Both the position numbers and the translations under genes were made by a program. A DNA stretch of 64,000 bases, taken from assembly GCA_030583705.1 (NCBI GenBank), contig CP129471.1, positions 796,506 through 860,505 on the forward strand, read 5' to 3'. Positions 17,013 to 25,680 of the stretch are shown here, piece by piece (within the stretch, counting starts at the first letter, position 1; every line of letters begins with the position of its first letter). The notes under the pieces were generated by a model, which worked only from the letters and a program-made list of their open reading frames with translations, made no database searches and was not told where the DNA came from. The DNA is from Patescibacteria group bacterium (GTDB taxonomy: Bacteria > Patescibacteriota > Patescibacteriia > Patescibacteriales > Patescibacteriaceae).

Positions 17013-17495
17013 TTAAACACGAGAGTAGATTTCCTCAAGGACAGTCTCAACTGTTATCTTATAATATCTTTTTAATTTATTCATTACATTTTCAAAGATA
17101 TCATTATCTAGATCATCATTACTAGAGAGCTTCTCAAAGCCAATATTATTTTTCATGGTGTATACCGTTCCGGCTGACCATATTGTTATAATATCTAAAG
17201 CTCTATCCATATTAGGGACACGTCTTGTCCAACAAATATACGGCTTATCATCTTTTGCCGATAAATGAAAATGAATCTTTTCATGATTTTTCTGAAGAAC
17301 CATGTTGGGCTCAATAATTTCAATTTCATGGTGTTTACCACGTGGGACTGAATGACTCTTGGAATGCTTGATATAAAACTCCTTTTCAATTTTCCTTAGC
17401 CCGATTCTATTAGTTTCTTTTATCAAGAAAGTGAAAATATAATACTCAATTTGGTGGCGTGCACTTTTAACCACCACTGTTATTTTTTTCTTCAT
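17013..17495 (-). CDS. Hypothetical 160-residue protein
   Basis: A basic, soluble protein with no recognised domain, signal or membrane helix. It has a good Shine-Dalgarno (AAGGAG before ATG 17493-17495), its own promoter and its own terminator. It is therefore a stand-alone unit bounded on the upstream side by a promoter repeat also found before the neighbouring operon. A lone accessory gene of unknown function. Confidence 0.6.
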   Translation of the reverse strand: MKKKITVVVKSARHQIEYYIFTFLIKETNRIGLRKIEKEFYIKHSKSHSVPRGKHHEIEIIEPNMVLQKNHEKIHFHLSAKDDKPYICWTRRVPNMDRALDIITIWSAGTVYTMKNNIGFEKLSSNDDLDNDIFENVMNKLKRYYKITVETVLEEIYSRV

Positions 17496-17554
17496 TACTA
17501 GCTCCTTATTTTTTGGTTTTTAAAGTTAAATTTTTAAAAAATGATTTCCTATAC

Positions 17555-17581
17555 CTTATAACCTTATTCTTAGTTTGTCAA
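17555..17581 (-). promoter_or_regulatory. Promoter for the 17013-17495 gene
   Basis: Minus strand: TTGACA (plus 17576-17581) with TATAAG after a 15-nt spacer (plus 17555-17560). The spacing is short; TAAGGT at 17 nt is the alternative -10. Confidence 0.45.
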
Positions 17582-17589
17582 TCATCTTC

Positions 17590-17618
17590 GCTGAATTCAA
17601 GCTTGAAGTGCAATTAAT
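17590..17618. repeat. Promoter-upstream repeat, copy 2
   Basis: Matches 16750-16778 at 24 of 29 bases and lies 8 nt upstream of the -35 box of the next promoter. Confidence 0.5.
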
Positions 17619-17622
17619 ATAG

Positions 17623-17811
17623 CAAATCCCTATTACTATAGAAAATCGTGAAAATACAAGAAAAAAGACAATTTTTCACGATTATAGTTTACAAAATAGT
17701 GAAAATTATGCAAAGCACCACAAAATTTCTCACTCAAACTTGATCAATAAAGCCAACCGCCAAACTATTGAAGCCTTCCTAGAAAAGGGTATTTGGAAAA
17801 TTGGAGAATAA
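17623..17811 (+). pseudogene. Remnant coding frame without a start codon
   Basis: 62 codons are open on the plus strand and end at TAA 17809-17811. There is no ATG or GTG near the front, and a TAG sits immediately upstream. The peptide is varied and protein-like (for example SNLINKANRQTIEAFLEKG), unlike random AT-rich translation. It is likely the 3' end of a lost gene, perhaps left by an insertion or deletion in this block. Family not recognised. Confidence 0.35.
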
Positions 17812-17868
17812 ATTTATAAACCAAATAAAAATCGATAAAACTGAGGGAATAAGAATTTTAGTAAATTA

Positions 17869-17897
17869 AAAGGTGATTAGATTTGCTAATCACCTTT
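17869..17897. terminator. Terminator overlapping the desaturase stop codon
   Basis: A 12-bp perfect stem AAAGGTGATTAG/CTAATCACCTTT with loop ATTTG. T-rich tails lie on both strands. The desaturase stop codon is inside the arm. Confidence 0.75.
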
Positions 17898-18986
17898 ATT
17901 TTTTCCTCCTACTAATTCTTTTAATCGACGATAATGGGATTTAACTCCCTCAATGAACGATGAGTTTAACTTGTATTCCAAGTCAAACTCTTCTGCCGTG
18001 TCCCTCACAATCACTGAAATTGCCGGGTAATGAACATGGCAGATATGACGAAATAAATGATGCTCAATTTGGTGATTGAGGCATCCAATGAACCACTGAA
18101 ACCAAACCGTGGTTTTAAAATTGGCTGTGGAAGCCAACTCATGAACAGGCCACTTCCGGTTAACTGTGCCATTTACTACTTCGGGTTGCTCCGCCCCCTC
18201 AACTATATGTGCCAACTGGAACACAATTGAAAGGATAAAACTTGCGACTGCGTGCATCACTAGAAACCCGATACAGACTTGCCACCAAGTAAAACTTGTT
18301 GCCATAGTCGGTAGGACTATCATAAAGAACAAATAGATAGTCTTTATGAAAAATAATTTCCAATATTCAACTACCTTGTTTGGATGAAAGCTTTTCGGCA
18401 GTCCCTGTTTGGCATAAACAGAGATACGAAAGATCTCACCAAATAGCTTGGTAATCGTCAACAGTGAATAGAGAGGCCAAGCATAAAGATGTTGCCATTT
18501 ATGCCATCTTCTAACTTTGGCATGTTCTGAAAAAACCATAATTCCTTGAGTCCCGAGATCCTCGTCTTGACCCTCAAGATTGGTGAAAGTATGGTGGTAA
18601 TAATTATGCTGTATTTCCCAGCTTTTCTCATTATTACCAATCAACCAAACTAGTCGACTCATCCATCTGTTTACCCTCGTTGACTCTGAATATGCCCCGT
18701 GCGAGGCATCATGAGTTATACTCATGCCAATGCCCGCTTTACCCAGCCCCATGACCGAAACTAAACCTAAAGCAGCCACCCAGGAGTTAATCTCAAATAA
18801 GATCAGCGCTAAGTATGGAAATAGATACAAAGACAACATAACGCCACTTTTTATGCGTAATCCAATATTACCTTTCTCGCTTAGGTTATTTGTTTCAAAA
18901 TAACCATCAACCCTTTTAACTAATACTTCCCAGAACTCAGCTTCTCTAGCTGTTCCCCTGAACTTAATTTTGTACTGTTGTTGCAT
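17886..18986 (-). CDS. Membrane fatty acid desaturase
   Basis: A 366-residue di-iron membrane desaturase with three histidine boxes: HDASHG (about residue 92), HNYYHH (about 128) and QIEHHLF (about 310). Glutamine in place of the first His of the third box is typical of front-end (delta-5/delta-6 type) desaturases. There are about four membrane helices. No cytochrome b5 domain is fused, so the electron donor must be separate and is not seen nearby. CPR bacteria usually lack fatty-acid synthesis, so this looks acquired, probably for remodelling scavenged lipids. Confidence 0.9.
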   Translation of the reverse strand: MQQQYKIKFRGTAREAEFWEVLVKRVDGYFETNNLSEKGNIGLRIKSGVMLSLYLFPYLALILFEINSWVAALGLVSVMGLGKAGIGMSITHDASHGAYSESTRVNRWMSRLVWLIGNNEKSWEIQHNYYHHTFTNLEGQDEDLGTQGIMVFSEHAKVRRWHKWQHLYAWPLYSLLTITKLFGEIFRISVYAKQGLPKSFHPNKVVEYWKLFFIKTIYLFFMIVLPTMATSFTWWQVCIGFLVMHAVASFILSIVFQLAHIVEGAEQPEVVNGTVNRKWPVHELASTANFKTTVWFQWFIGCLNHQIEHHLFRHICHVHYPAISVIVRDTAEEFDLEYKLNSSFIEGVKSHYRRLKELVGGKNKGD

Positions 18987-19083
18987 GGATCTGGTCCTTT
19001 TATTTTTTTTGAATTTTTAAATTATTAAAGATCTACAGTTCTTTTATTATAGCACATTATAATAATACCATAATCCTGTATAT

Positions 19084-19109
19084 AAAAAAGAGCCTTTCGG
19101 CCCTTTTTT
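19084..19109 (-). terminator. Terminator after the YggT-like gene
   Basis: A 10-11 bp stem with one G-U pair on the minus strand (AAAAAAGGGCC/GGCTCTTTTTT), then a T-run. Downstream of the 19129 gene. Confidence 0.7.
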
Positions 19110-19128
19110 CATATCACTATATTTCTTA

Positions 19129-19398
19129 CTACTTATCTTGCTCCTCCAATTTAACTCCAGCCTCAGGTGTTGACACAGTTTTGCTCATGAAAAATATTTT
19201 AACAATACCCCAAGCAATGAGCCAATATACAAGCATTGCCAAAATCGTCGTCCATTCAAAAATATTTCCCTCAACCCGCGTAGTATTAAAGACACTTAGG
19301 AATGGTGTAGTAAACGGATAGGTAACACCATAAATAAAGCTACTAGAACCAGCTGAAAAGTTAGCTCCCAGTAGTTTTAAAATAAACCAAAAAGCCAA
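19129..19398 (-). pseudogene. YggT-like membrane protein lacking its 5' end
   Basis: 89 residues beginning at TTG 19396-19398. The sequence (FILKLLGANF, IYGVTYPFTTPF, then FEWTTILAMLVYWLIAWGIV) matches the second part of YGGT/two-helix membrane proteins. The first helix and N-terminus expected upstream are absent: a stop codon lies directly before it and a neighbour's terminator 30 nt beyond. It is probably a 5'-truncated gene, cut by the event that placed the 19476 gene. It could still be a short protein read from TTG. Confidence 0.5.
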
Positions 19399-19429
19399 AA
19401 GTTAAAAAATAATTAACGAAAATTAAAAA

Positions 19430-19448
19430 GGGAAACACAAGGTTTCCC
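19430..19448 (-). terminator. Terminator after the 19476-19958 gene
   Basis: A 7-bp stem GGGAAAC/GTTTCCC, then a T-run on the minus strand (CTTTTTAATTTT). Confidence 0.7.
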
Positions 19449-19475
19449 AAAATTTTTACACTCTTACTTATTACT

Positions 19476-19958
19476 TCACTTACTATTTTGCTGCCATCTT
19501 AATGAGTGTAACTTCCACCCATCTACCACCTTAGGTACCACTGTATATCTTCTACTTCCATTTTCATATACCCGTAATGGAATATTGGCATAAATCTTAA
19601 AATCAATCAACATACTTTTTACCGCCCTGGCAAACCTAAAGGCTTTATTATTGTTTAAAACAAAAACAACAAAGCCCTTGTTTAATAACGATATTAAGTT
19701 GTCTAAATCTTTATCTTTTTTAGATTTAGCCTCACACAAATTGTTTCCACAAGCTAATATTTTTTCATAGACTTGTGGCACTACTTGTTTCCCATTTAAG
19801 CAAACTAGAGATTTTTTATCTTTTGCCTGCTCTGAAAGAATTTCAAAAAAATCATTATTTATTTGAATTTTTTTGATCTCTCCGGTGCGGTGTTTTTTTT
19901 CACAAAGATCTACCGCGAAAATAATAACTTTTTTAGTACCATTATTAACCTGTGCCAT
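19476..19958 (-). CDS. Hypothetical 160-residue protein
   Basis: A basic soluble protein with four Cys (CEKK, CLNG, CGNN, CEAK) in its first half. It has no clear metal motif and no recognised family. A Shine-Dalgarno (AAAGGGAG) precedes ATG 19956-19958. It lies 23 nt after the small membrane protein gene at 19982 on the same strand and ends in its own terminator. It is part of the accessory block. Confidence 0.6.
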   Translation of the reverse strand: MAQVNNGTKKVIIFAVDLCEKKHRTGEIKKIQINNDFFEILSEQAKDKKSLVCLNGKQVVPQVYEKILACGNNLCEAKSKKDKDLDNLISLLNKGFVVFVLNNNKAFRFARAVKSMLIDFKIYANIPLRVYENGSRRYTVVPKVVDGWKLHSLRWQQNSK

Positions 19959-19981
19959 TTTTTCTCCCTTTTTGGTTTGGT

Positions 19982-20215
19982 TTATTTTACTTTATATTTA
20001 TTATTTTTATAAAATTCTCTTCTGGCAAAAAAGAATCCTTCTTTTAACTTCAGAATAAAATAAGGCAGTAGAAAAATTACTACTGGTGTAAGAAGCGAAT
20101 AAAAAGAACTACTAACCGAACTGGCTAGCAAAGAAATACCGAAAAAGAAAATTACCGGGACAGACAAGAATGGTGCAATTTGAAAATAAAACGCTTTAAA
20201 TCTCTTTACATCCAT
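19982..20215 (-). CDS. Small two-helix membrane protein
   Basis: 77 residues with two hydrophobic segments (about 12-32 and 38-56) and a basic C-terminus. An AAAGGAG Shine-Dalgarno lies before ATG 20213-20215. It is likely the first gene of a two-gene operon with the 19476 gene. Not recognised. Confidence 0.55.
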   Translation of the reverse strand: MDVKRFKAFYFQIAPFLSVPVIFFFGISLLASSVSSSFYSLLTPVVIFLLPYFILKLKEGFFFARREFYKNNKYKVK

Positions 20216-20270
20216 TTTAATATTTTCTCCTTTTTTTAATGAACCTGTATCTTATCATTATAAGCATTAT

Positions 20271-20299
20271 TTGCTAAAAAAATCAAGCTAATATATAAT
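20271..20299 (+). promoter_or_regulatory. Promoter for the 20326 gene
   Basis: TTGCTA, a 17-nt spacer, TATAAT (20294-20299). Confidence 0.55.
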
Positions 20300-20325
20300 T
20301 AAGATAGTTAATTAACCGCTTAGTA

Positions 20326-20583
20326 ATGTATTCTATGTTTAGCCCTGAAAAACCAAAAGAAGAAAAAGTAACACCAGAAAGAAAAAATAAAATTATTATA
20401 GAACTACATCAAGCCGGACAAATGTTTACAGCCTGGGGTAGAAACGACGAGGAAATACCCACTATTAACAGCTATATAAAGCTTTTTACCCAAGAAGGGG
20501 AAGAGAAAGTTCCCAATGAAAAATGGCTGGAGGCTGAGAAATGGCTAAGGGATACCATGGAAACTAAACAAGATTATAATTAA
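20326..20583 (+). CDS. Small hypothetical protein
   Basis: 85 residues, charged and soluble, without a recognised domain. It has a good promoter 27 nt upstream and is followed after 30 nt by the anchored protein at 20614. MFSPEKP at residue 4 is an alternative start. The dense Lys/Glu content suggests a compact helical protein. Confidence 0.55.
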   Translation: MYSMFSPEKPKEEKVTPERKNKIIIELHQAGQMFTAWGRNDEEIPTINSYIKLFTQEGEEKVPNEKWLEAEKWLRDTMETKQDYN

Positions 20584-20613
20584 ACTTATATAAATAACTA
20601 ATAAAATAACTAT

Positions 20614-21303
20614 ATGAAAAACCATGAGAAAAAATGTTCTCTAATTACTCTAGTCTTAACCATCGCCTTAACGGCCTTTTTGGTTGGTCTAGGTGCATAT
20701 CTCTTCTTTACGGAACAAATCAGATTTATCACCGAATCAAGCGTGGGGTTTGAGAGATCTAAAGAAAAAATAGAAAGACAAAAAGAAAGCCTAAATGAAC
20801 AAGAAGAACAGACTTTAACAGATTATAATTTAGACGAACTTGATTTAACCTTCAGCTACCCTAAAAATCTGCAAATTAAAGAATATAACGAAGACACTTT
20901 AACTGTTGGCTTTATCAGTGGTTCAGGGATTGATGAATTAGTAGATGGTTTGGTTGAAATAAGGGTTATTAAAGCAGAGGAGGAGGACGCAAACATGGAT
21001 TTCCAAGAATTTATTATGGAAAAGATTCCTCTATTTTGCGATGCTGATGGAGCCGGAGTTTCTATTAGCTGTCCGGAAAAAATTAATGAAGAAGAGTTAG
21101 CTACTTTAGGAGGATTAACAGGCTACACTATAACCATGAATCAAAAAGAAGAGTCTTTTGGACCAAATGCCTTTGTTGAAAACTCAGATAGAACTTTTTA
21201 CGCAGTTATGTTTGAAGAAGACCCAATTATTGCCTTTATCGTTTACCCCACCAACGAAAGTAATGCCGAGATCGCTAAAAACATAGCCGCTTCTTTAAGG
21301 TAA
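20614..21303 (+). CDS. Hypothetical membrane-anchored extracytoplasmic protein
   Basis: 229 residues with an N-terminal anchor (about 10-32), a charged helical stalk (about 45-68) and an acidic globular domain. That domain begins with LTFSYPKNLQI and has a beta-rich look like PsbP/lipoprotein-type domains; this is a resemblance only. It follows the 20326 gene closely and ends at a terminator. Confidence 0.65.
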   Translation: MKNHEKKCSLITLVLTIALTAFLVGLGAYLFFTEQIRFITESSVGFERSKEKIERQKESLNEQEEQTLTDYNLDELDLTFSYPKNLQIKEYNEDTLTVGFISGSGIDELVDGLVEIRVIKAEEEDANMDFQEFIMEKIPLFCDADGAGVSISCPEKINEEELATLGGLTGYTITMNQKEESFGPNAFVENSDRTFYAVMFEEDPIIAFIVYPTNESNAEIAKNIAASLR

Positions 21304-21354
21304 AGATCTTTAATATAAGATTTAAGATAGAATAAAGATAAAATCTAAGAAACA

Positions 21355-21386
21355 AAAAACATGTCCAAGCTTTGGTCATGTTTTTT
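21355..21386 (+). terminator. Terminator after the 20614 gene
   Basis: AAAAAACATG/CATGTTTTTT plus an inner CCA/TGG stem, then a T-run on the plus strand. Confidence 0.8.
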
Positions 21387-21426
21387 ATTTTAAAGATTCA
21401 CACTGGCTTAATAGCTGGTCTTTTGC

Positions 21427-21432
21427 TATAAT
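21427..21432 (+). promoter_or_regulatory. Extended -10 promoter for the alkD-pyk-yibE/F run
   Basis: TATAAT preceded by TGC (extended -10), 19 nt before the alkD start. No strong -35. Confidence 0.4.
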
Positions 21433-21451
21433 ACAAACATAATAATAGGTT

Positions 21452-22183
21452 ATGGTTAATAAAAAATTAAAAGAAAAGGAGTTAATTTCAGCTAGCAATA
21501 TAAGTTCAGCACTTAAGCGATTAGCAAATAAAAAAATGGCTTCTAAAGCCTTAAGTTTTTTTAAAACATCTCCCGGTCAATATGGGCATGGGGATAAATT
21601 TCTAGGAATTAGGGTGCCGAAAGTTAGAGAAATCGCTGCTAAGTCCAAACCAAAAATAAAAGAGCTTAATAAGCTTTTATTATCTCCTTGGCATGAAGAA
21701 AGACTTGTTGCCTTAATAATCTTAAATAATTATTATAAACAAGCGAATAAAGAGGAAAAAATATTTTTGGAAAACTTTTATCTTAAAAACCTAAATAAGG
21801 TAAATAATTGGGACTTAGTGGACTCTTCAGCTCATCAAATCCTGGGAGAGAGACTTGCTAAAAATAAAAAGCTTTTTATAAAACTTCTTGAATCTTCCAA
21901 TCTCTGGTACAGAAGGGTGGCGATTGTCGGGACATATAAAACTATTAAAGAGAACAATTTTTCGCTAATTATAAAAGCAGCTGAAAAAATAATAAAAAAT
22001 AAAGAGAAGGAAGACCTTATCCATAAAGCTACCGGTTGGATGCTTAGAGAGGTTGGCAAAAGAGATAAAAAAACTTTAATAGACTTTCTTAAAAAATATT
22101 CTTTTATAATGCCTCGTACTATGTTACGTTATGCCATTGAAAAAATGAGTAAAAAAGAAAGACAAGCTTGGCTTAAAAAATAA
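21452..22183 (+). CDS. DNA alkylation repair protein, AlkD family
   Basis: A 243-residue all-helical HEAT-like glycosylase. Typical AlkD segments are FKTSPGQYGHGDKFLGIRVPKVREIA, LLLSPWHEERLVALIIL, VNNWDLVDSSAHQILG, WYRRVAIV and HKATGWMLREVGKRD. AlkD removes N3- and N7-alkylated bases without flipping them. It is the first gene of a run with pyk (9-nt gap), yibE/F and the glycosyltransferase. Confidence 0.9.
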   Translation: MVNKKLKEKELISASNISSALKRLANKKMASKALSFFKTSPGQYGHGDKFLGIRVPKVREIAAKSKPKIKELNKLLLSPWHEERLVALIILNNYYKQANKEEKIFLENFYLKNLNKVNNWDLVDSSAHQILGERLAKNKKLFIKLLESSNLWYRRVAIVGTYKTIKENNFSLIIKAAEKIIKNKEKEDLIHKATGWMLREVGKRDKKTLIDFLKKYSFIMPRTMLRYAIEKMSKKERQAWLKK

Positions 22184-22192
22184 CTTAAACTT

Positions 22193-23242
22193 ATGAAAAC
22201 TTCCATTATCGCCACTATCGGCACTGCCTCAGATAACGAAAAAACTATTGAAAAAATGGCCTTAAATGGTGCAGACTGTTTACGTATAAACTTTTCACAC
22301 GCCAATCGTGAACAATACCTTAGGGTTAAACAAGCGGTTAAAAAAATCAGAAAAAAGACCGGCAAGAAACTAATAATCATGCAGGATCTTCAAGGACCCA
22401 GGCTAAGAATCGGAAAACTTAAAAAACCTCTGCCAATCACTATTGGAGAAATTTATTATTTTAAAAGATTTAAGGCTGAAATAAATAACCGAGAAATACC
22501 GGTAGATAATAATTTAATTATCAGACAAATTAAAAAGGGTGATAAAATATTTTTAGGTAATGGAGAGATTGTTATGACAACCATTGGTAAAGGTAAAGAC
22601 TACTTTAAAGCCCGAGCAGAAAACTCCGGACTCTTATTATCCCGTAAAGGCATTAACCTCCCACAAACTTCTTTGGCTAAAAATAATCCCACCGCCCAAG
22701 ATCTTAAAGACATTAAATTCGCTTTAGAGGAAGGAGTTGAGGCTATTGCTTTGTCTTTTGTTGAATCAGCTAAAGAAATAATCAAAGTAAGGAACTTTAT
22801 TAAGAAATACAATAAACAAAAGACTCCTCGCTTGATTATTAAAATAGAAAGAGCTGAGGCTCTAAAAAATATTGAAGAAATAATCTTAGCCTCAGATGGT
22901 ATTATGATTGCCAGAGGAGATTTGGGCATTGAAACTCCGTTAGAAGATTTACCGATTATCCAAAAACATCTAATCGCCAGAGCCCATTGGCATAATAAAC
23001 CGGCCATTGTAGCCACCGAGATGCTTCTTTCAATGACTAAGCATCCTCGTCCCACCAGAGCCGAGGTAGCAGATATTGCCAACGCCATCTTTGACGGCGC
23101 CGACGCGGTGATGTTATCCGAAGAAACCGCTATTGGTGTTCATCCGGATAAAGTTGTACAAACCATGAAAAAAATAGCAGACCGCACCGATTCTCATCTT
23201 GGTTGGGCTAACCGCTTTAAAGAAATTTTTAATTTAAATTAA
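22193..23242 (+). CDS. pyk: Pyruvate kinase, short form
   Basis: A 349-residue pyruvate kinase holding the A and B domains: an N-terminal ATIGTAS, LRINFSHA, QDLQGPRLR, KIERAEAL, MIARGDLGIE (catalytic acids and substrate loop), ATEMLLSM, and PTRAEVADIANAIFDGADAVMLSEET. Most bacterial enzymes have about 470 residues. The C-terminal allosteric domain is absent here, as seen in some reduced genomes, so control by sugar phosphates is unlikely. It makes pyruvate and ATP from phosphoenolpyruvate. Confidence 0.93.
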   Translation: MKTSIIATIGTASDNEKTIEKMALNGADCLRINFSHANREQYLRVKQAVKKIRKKTGKKLIIMQDLQGPRLRIGKLKKPLPITIGEIYYFKRFKAEINNREIPVDNNLIIRQIKKGDKIFLGNGEIVMTTIGKGKDYFKARAENSGLLLSRKGINLPQTSLAKNNPTAQDLKDIKFALEEGVEAIALSFVESAKEIIKVRNFIKKYNKQKTPRLIIKIERAEALKNIEEIILASDGIMIARGDLGIETPLEDLPIIQKHLIARAHWHNKPAIVATEMLLSMTKHPRPTRAEVADIANAIFDGADAVMLSEETAIGVHPDKVVQTMKKIADRTDSHLGWANRFKEIFNLN

Positions 23243-23246
23243 GGCT

Positions 23247-24491
23247 ATGTCTAAAGTACTAAAAAAAACCGCCTGCCTTTTTATTTTAACGATTATTTTA
23301 TTTTCTCCTTCTTGGCTAAAAGCCCAAGAACAAGAGGCACAAGAACAAGAAACCCAACAAGAAGAAAACACTTTCTCAATAGATATATCTGAAAATGAAA
23401 ATGAATCGGAAAATGAAATAGATTATTCAAAACCCTTGCCTGAAGAATTTTTTAAAGCCAAAGTTAAAAAGGTTATAGAAGAAGGGCCCATTAATGAAGA
23501 CTATGAAGCCCATTATTTTCAAACTCTTTTACTTGAATTTATTGACGGTAGCGAAGAGGGCCGAGAAGAAATAGTAACCACCACCGGACTTTACCCCAAA
23601 GCTTCTCCGGGACAACTGTTAAAAGTCGGAGATACGGTAGTGGTATCTAAAATGATAAACTATGAAGGAGAAAATATTTATCGCCTGGTGGATCGTTACC
23701 GCCTAAAAGCCTTAATTTGGATAGCCTTATTCTTTGTAGCTTTGTCTATTTGGTTGGGTAAATTAAGAGGTGCCAGTTCTTTGGTTGGTTTAGCCTTTAG
23801 TATATTGGTCTTGGCTCTCTATATAGTCCCACAAATATTGGACGGTAAAAATCCTTTTTTAATTATCTTAGCCGGTTCAACCGTTATCGCCTCAGTATCC
23901 ATTTACTTAGCTCACGGCTTTAGAAAACAAACCTCCATAGCCCTTTTAGCTACTATTATAACTCTGGGTATAGCTATTGGCTTATCTGTTATCTTTGTCT
24001 TCTTTTCTAAACTCTTTGGTTTTGGTAGTGAAGACGCTTACTTTGTAATAGCCGCTAGAGAAAGTATTAACTTACGCGGACTGTTAATAGGTGGAATAAT
24101 TATCGGTACCCTTGGAGTACTAGATGACATTACCACCGCCCAAACTGCCGTGGTAGCTGAATTAAAAAAAGCCAATAGATCACTTAGTCGTTTTGAGCTT
24201 TATAAAAGAGGGTTGGCTGTTGGCCATGAACATATTGCCGCCTTAATCAATACCCTGGTACTGGCTTATGCCGGAGCTTCCTTGCCAATCTTCTTACTAT
24301 TTACGCTTAATGAGTACCAACCGATTTGGACAATCTTTAATAGCGAATTTGTGGCTGAAGAAATAATTCGTACCCTAGTTGGCTCAAGCGCTTTAATTTT
24401 AGCTGTACCAATTTCCACTTTCTTAGCGGCCTACTTTTTAAGTAAACCAGGTGTACTCCCTGAAGAATTGGAAGGCGGACATAAACATTAA
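23247..24491 (+). CDS. YibE/F-like membrane protein
   Basis: 414 residues. There is a signal peptide or anchor (about 6-26, ending KAQ), an acidic segment, an extracytoplasmic beta domain (about 70-155) and then seven or more membrane helices with the conserved GVLDDITTAQ and GHEHIAALINTLVLAY. These match the YibE/F family, whose role is not established. It starts 5 nt after pyk, so translation may be coupled. Confidence 0.85.
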   Translation: MSKVLKKTACLFILTIILFSPSWLKAQEQEAQEQETQQEENTFSIDISENENESENEIDYSKPLPEEFFKAKVKKVIEEGPINEDYEAHYFQTLLLEFIDGSEEGREEIVTTTGLYPKASPGQLLKVGDTVVVSKMINYEGENIYRLVDRYRLKALIWIALFFVALSIWLGKLRGASSLVGLAFSILVLALYIVPQILDGKNPFLIILAGSTVIASVSIYLAHGFRKQTSIALLATIITLGIAIGLSVIFVFFSKLFGFGSEDAYFVIAARESINLRGLLIGGIIIGTLGVLDDITTAQTAVVAELKKANRSLSRFELYKRGLAVGHEHIAALINTLVLAYAGASLPIFLLFTLNEYQPIWTIFNSEFVAEEIIRTLVGSSALILAVPISTFLAAYFLSKPGVLPEELEGGHKH

Positions 24492-24500
24492 TAAAAATAT

Positions 24501-25556
24501 ATGGCTCGTATAATTTACGGAGTTGCCGGACAAGGCTTTGGGCATTCTGCTAGAAGTCATGAGGTAATATCTCATTTAATAAAACAAGGTCATAAGGTTT
24601 TAGTTCTAACCTACGGACAAGCCTTAGCTATTATGAAAAAAGATTTCGATATTATAGAAATACCGGGACTTGGTTTGCATTATGATGAAAATATCTTAAA
24701 GTACGGAACCACTGTTTATGAGAATGCTTATAAAATATTCAGTGGAGGTAAGAAGTGGACCAAGCTTTTTAAAAAAACCAAAGAATTCAAACCGCAAATA
24801 GTTATCACCGATTTTGAACCAATCTCCGCCGGACTAGCTCACCTACAAAGACTACCTCTAATCTCTTTCAATAACCAACACCAAATGACCAATACCGAGA
24901 TAAAGATACCGACTAAGTATAAAAAAGATTTATTAGCAGCTAAGGTGATAACCAAATCTTTTGTTTGGGGAGCTAAAGCGTATTTGATTACCTCATTTTT
25001 TAAAACCAAAATAACCAAAAAACAAACCTTTCTTTTTCCACCGGTGGTTAGAGAAAGGGTCAGAAAAATGAAACCGCTTGATAAAAACTTTATTCTGGTT
25101 TACCAGACAGACAGTTTTGATTACATTATTCCCGAGTTAGAGAAAATGACCAAATATAATTTTAAGATTTTCAGTAAAAGACCAAAATATCTTAAAGAAA
25201 AAAATATAGAATATTTTCCTCATGATCCTGAAAAATTTCTACACGCCCTTAAAGACTGCCAAGCAGTTATTGCCACTGCCGGCTTAAGTCTTATCTCTGA
25301 AGCGCTCTGGCTTAATAAGCCTTACTTTGCCCTACCTATTGATCATCAAGTTGAACAAGTTATTAACGGCATTTATCTTAAGAGACTTAAGCTAGGAGAT
25401 TACTCCATGAAGTTTAAAGCCCGCCAAGGAGAAAAATTCTTAAAAAATTTAAAAACTTATAAAACGAATCTTAAAAAGATAAAAAAAGAGCCTCCTTATA
25501 AACTTTTAGCTAAATTTGATGAACTTATTAATGAAATAGAGGAAAAGAAAAAATAA
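24501..25556 (+). CDS. GT28-like glycosyltransferase (MJ1255/VC2487 type)
   Basis: A 351-residue GT-B fold protein. It begins ARIIYGVAGQGFGHSARS, the loop typical of this family's N-terminus, and later has IATAGLSLISEALWLNKPYFALP (the nucleotide-sugar binding segment) and DHQVEQVINGIYL. The acceptor and sugar are unknown; glycolipid or wall polymer synthesis is usual for relatives. It is the last gene of the run, before a terminator at 25611. Confidence 0.85.
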   Translation: MARIIYGVAGQGFGHSARSHEVISHLIKQGHKVLVLTYGQALAIMKKDFDIIEIPGLGLHYDENILKYGTTVYENAYKIFSGGKKWTKLFKKTKEFKPQIVITDFEPISAGLAHLQRLPLISFNNQHQMTNTEIKIPTKYKKDLLAAKVITKSFVWGAKAYLITSFFKTKITKKQTFLFPPVVRERVRKMKPLDKNFILVYQTDSFDYIIPELEKMTKYNFKIFSKRPKYLKEKNIEYFPHDPEKFLHALKDCQAVIATAGLSLISEALWLNKPYFALPIDHQVEQVINGIYLKRLKLGDYSMKFKARQGEKFLKNLKTYKTNLKKIKKEPPYKLLAKFDELINEIEEKKK

Positions 25557-25610
25557 TTTAGGGATAATTTAAAATAGCTCACGCAGTAATAAGAATTTTT
25601 AGAAAAAACA

Positions 25611-25636
25611 AAAAGACTTCTTAAAATAAGTCTTTT
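25611..25636 (+). terminator. Terminator after the glycosyltransferase gene
   Basis: A 9-bp stem AAAAGACTT/AAGTCTTTT then TTTT on the plus strand. Confidence 0.8.
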
Positions 25637-25680
25637 TTTGTTTAATATTAGCTAATTTTTAAAAGATGCTTAAAAGGGTA

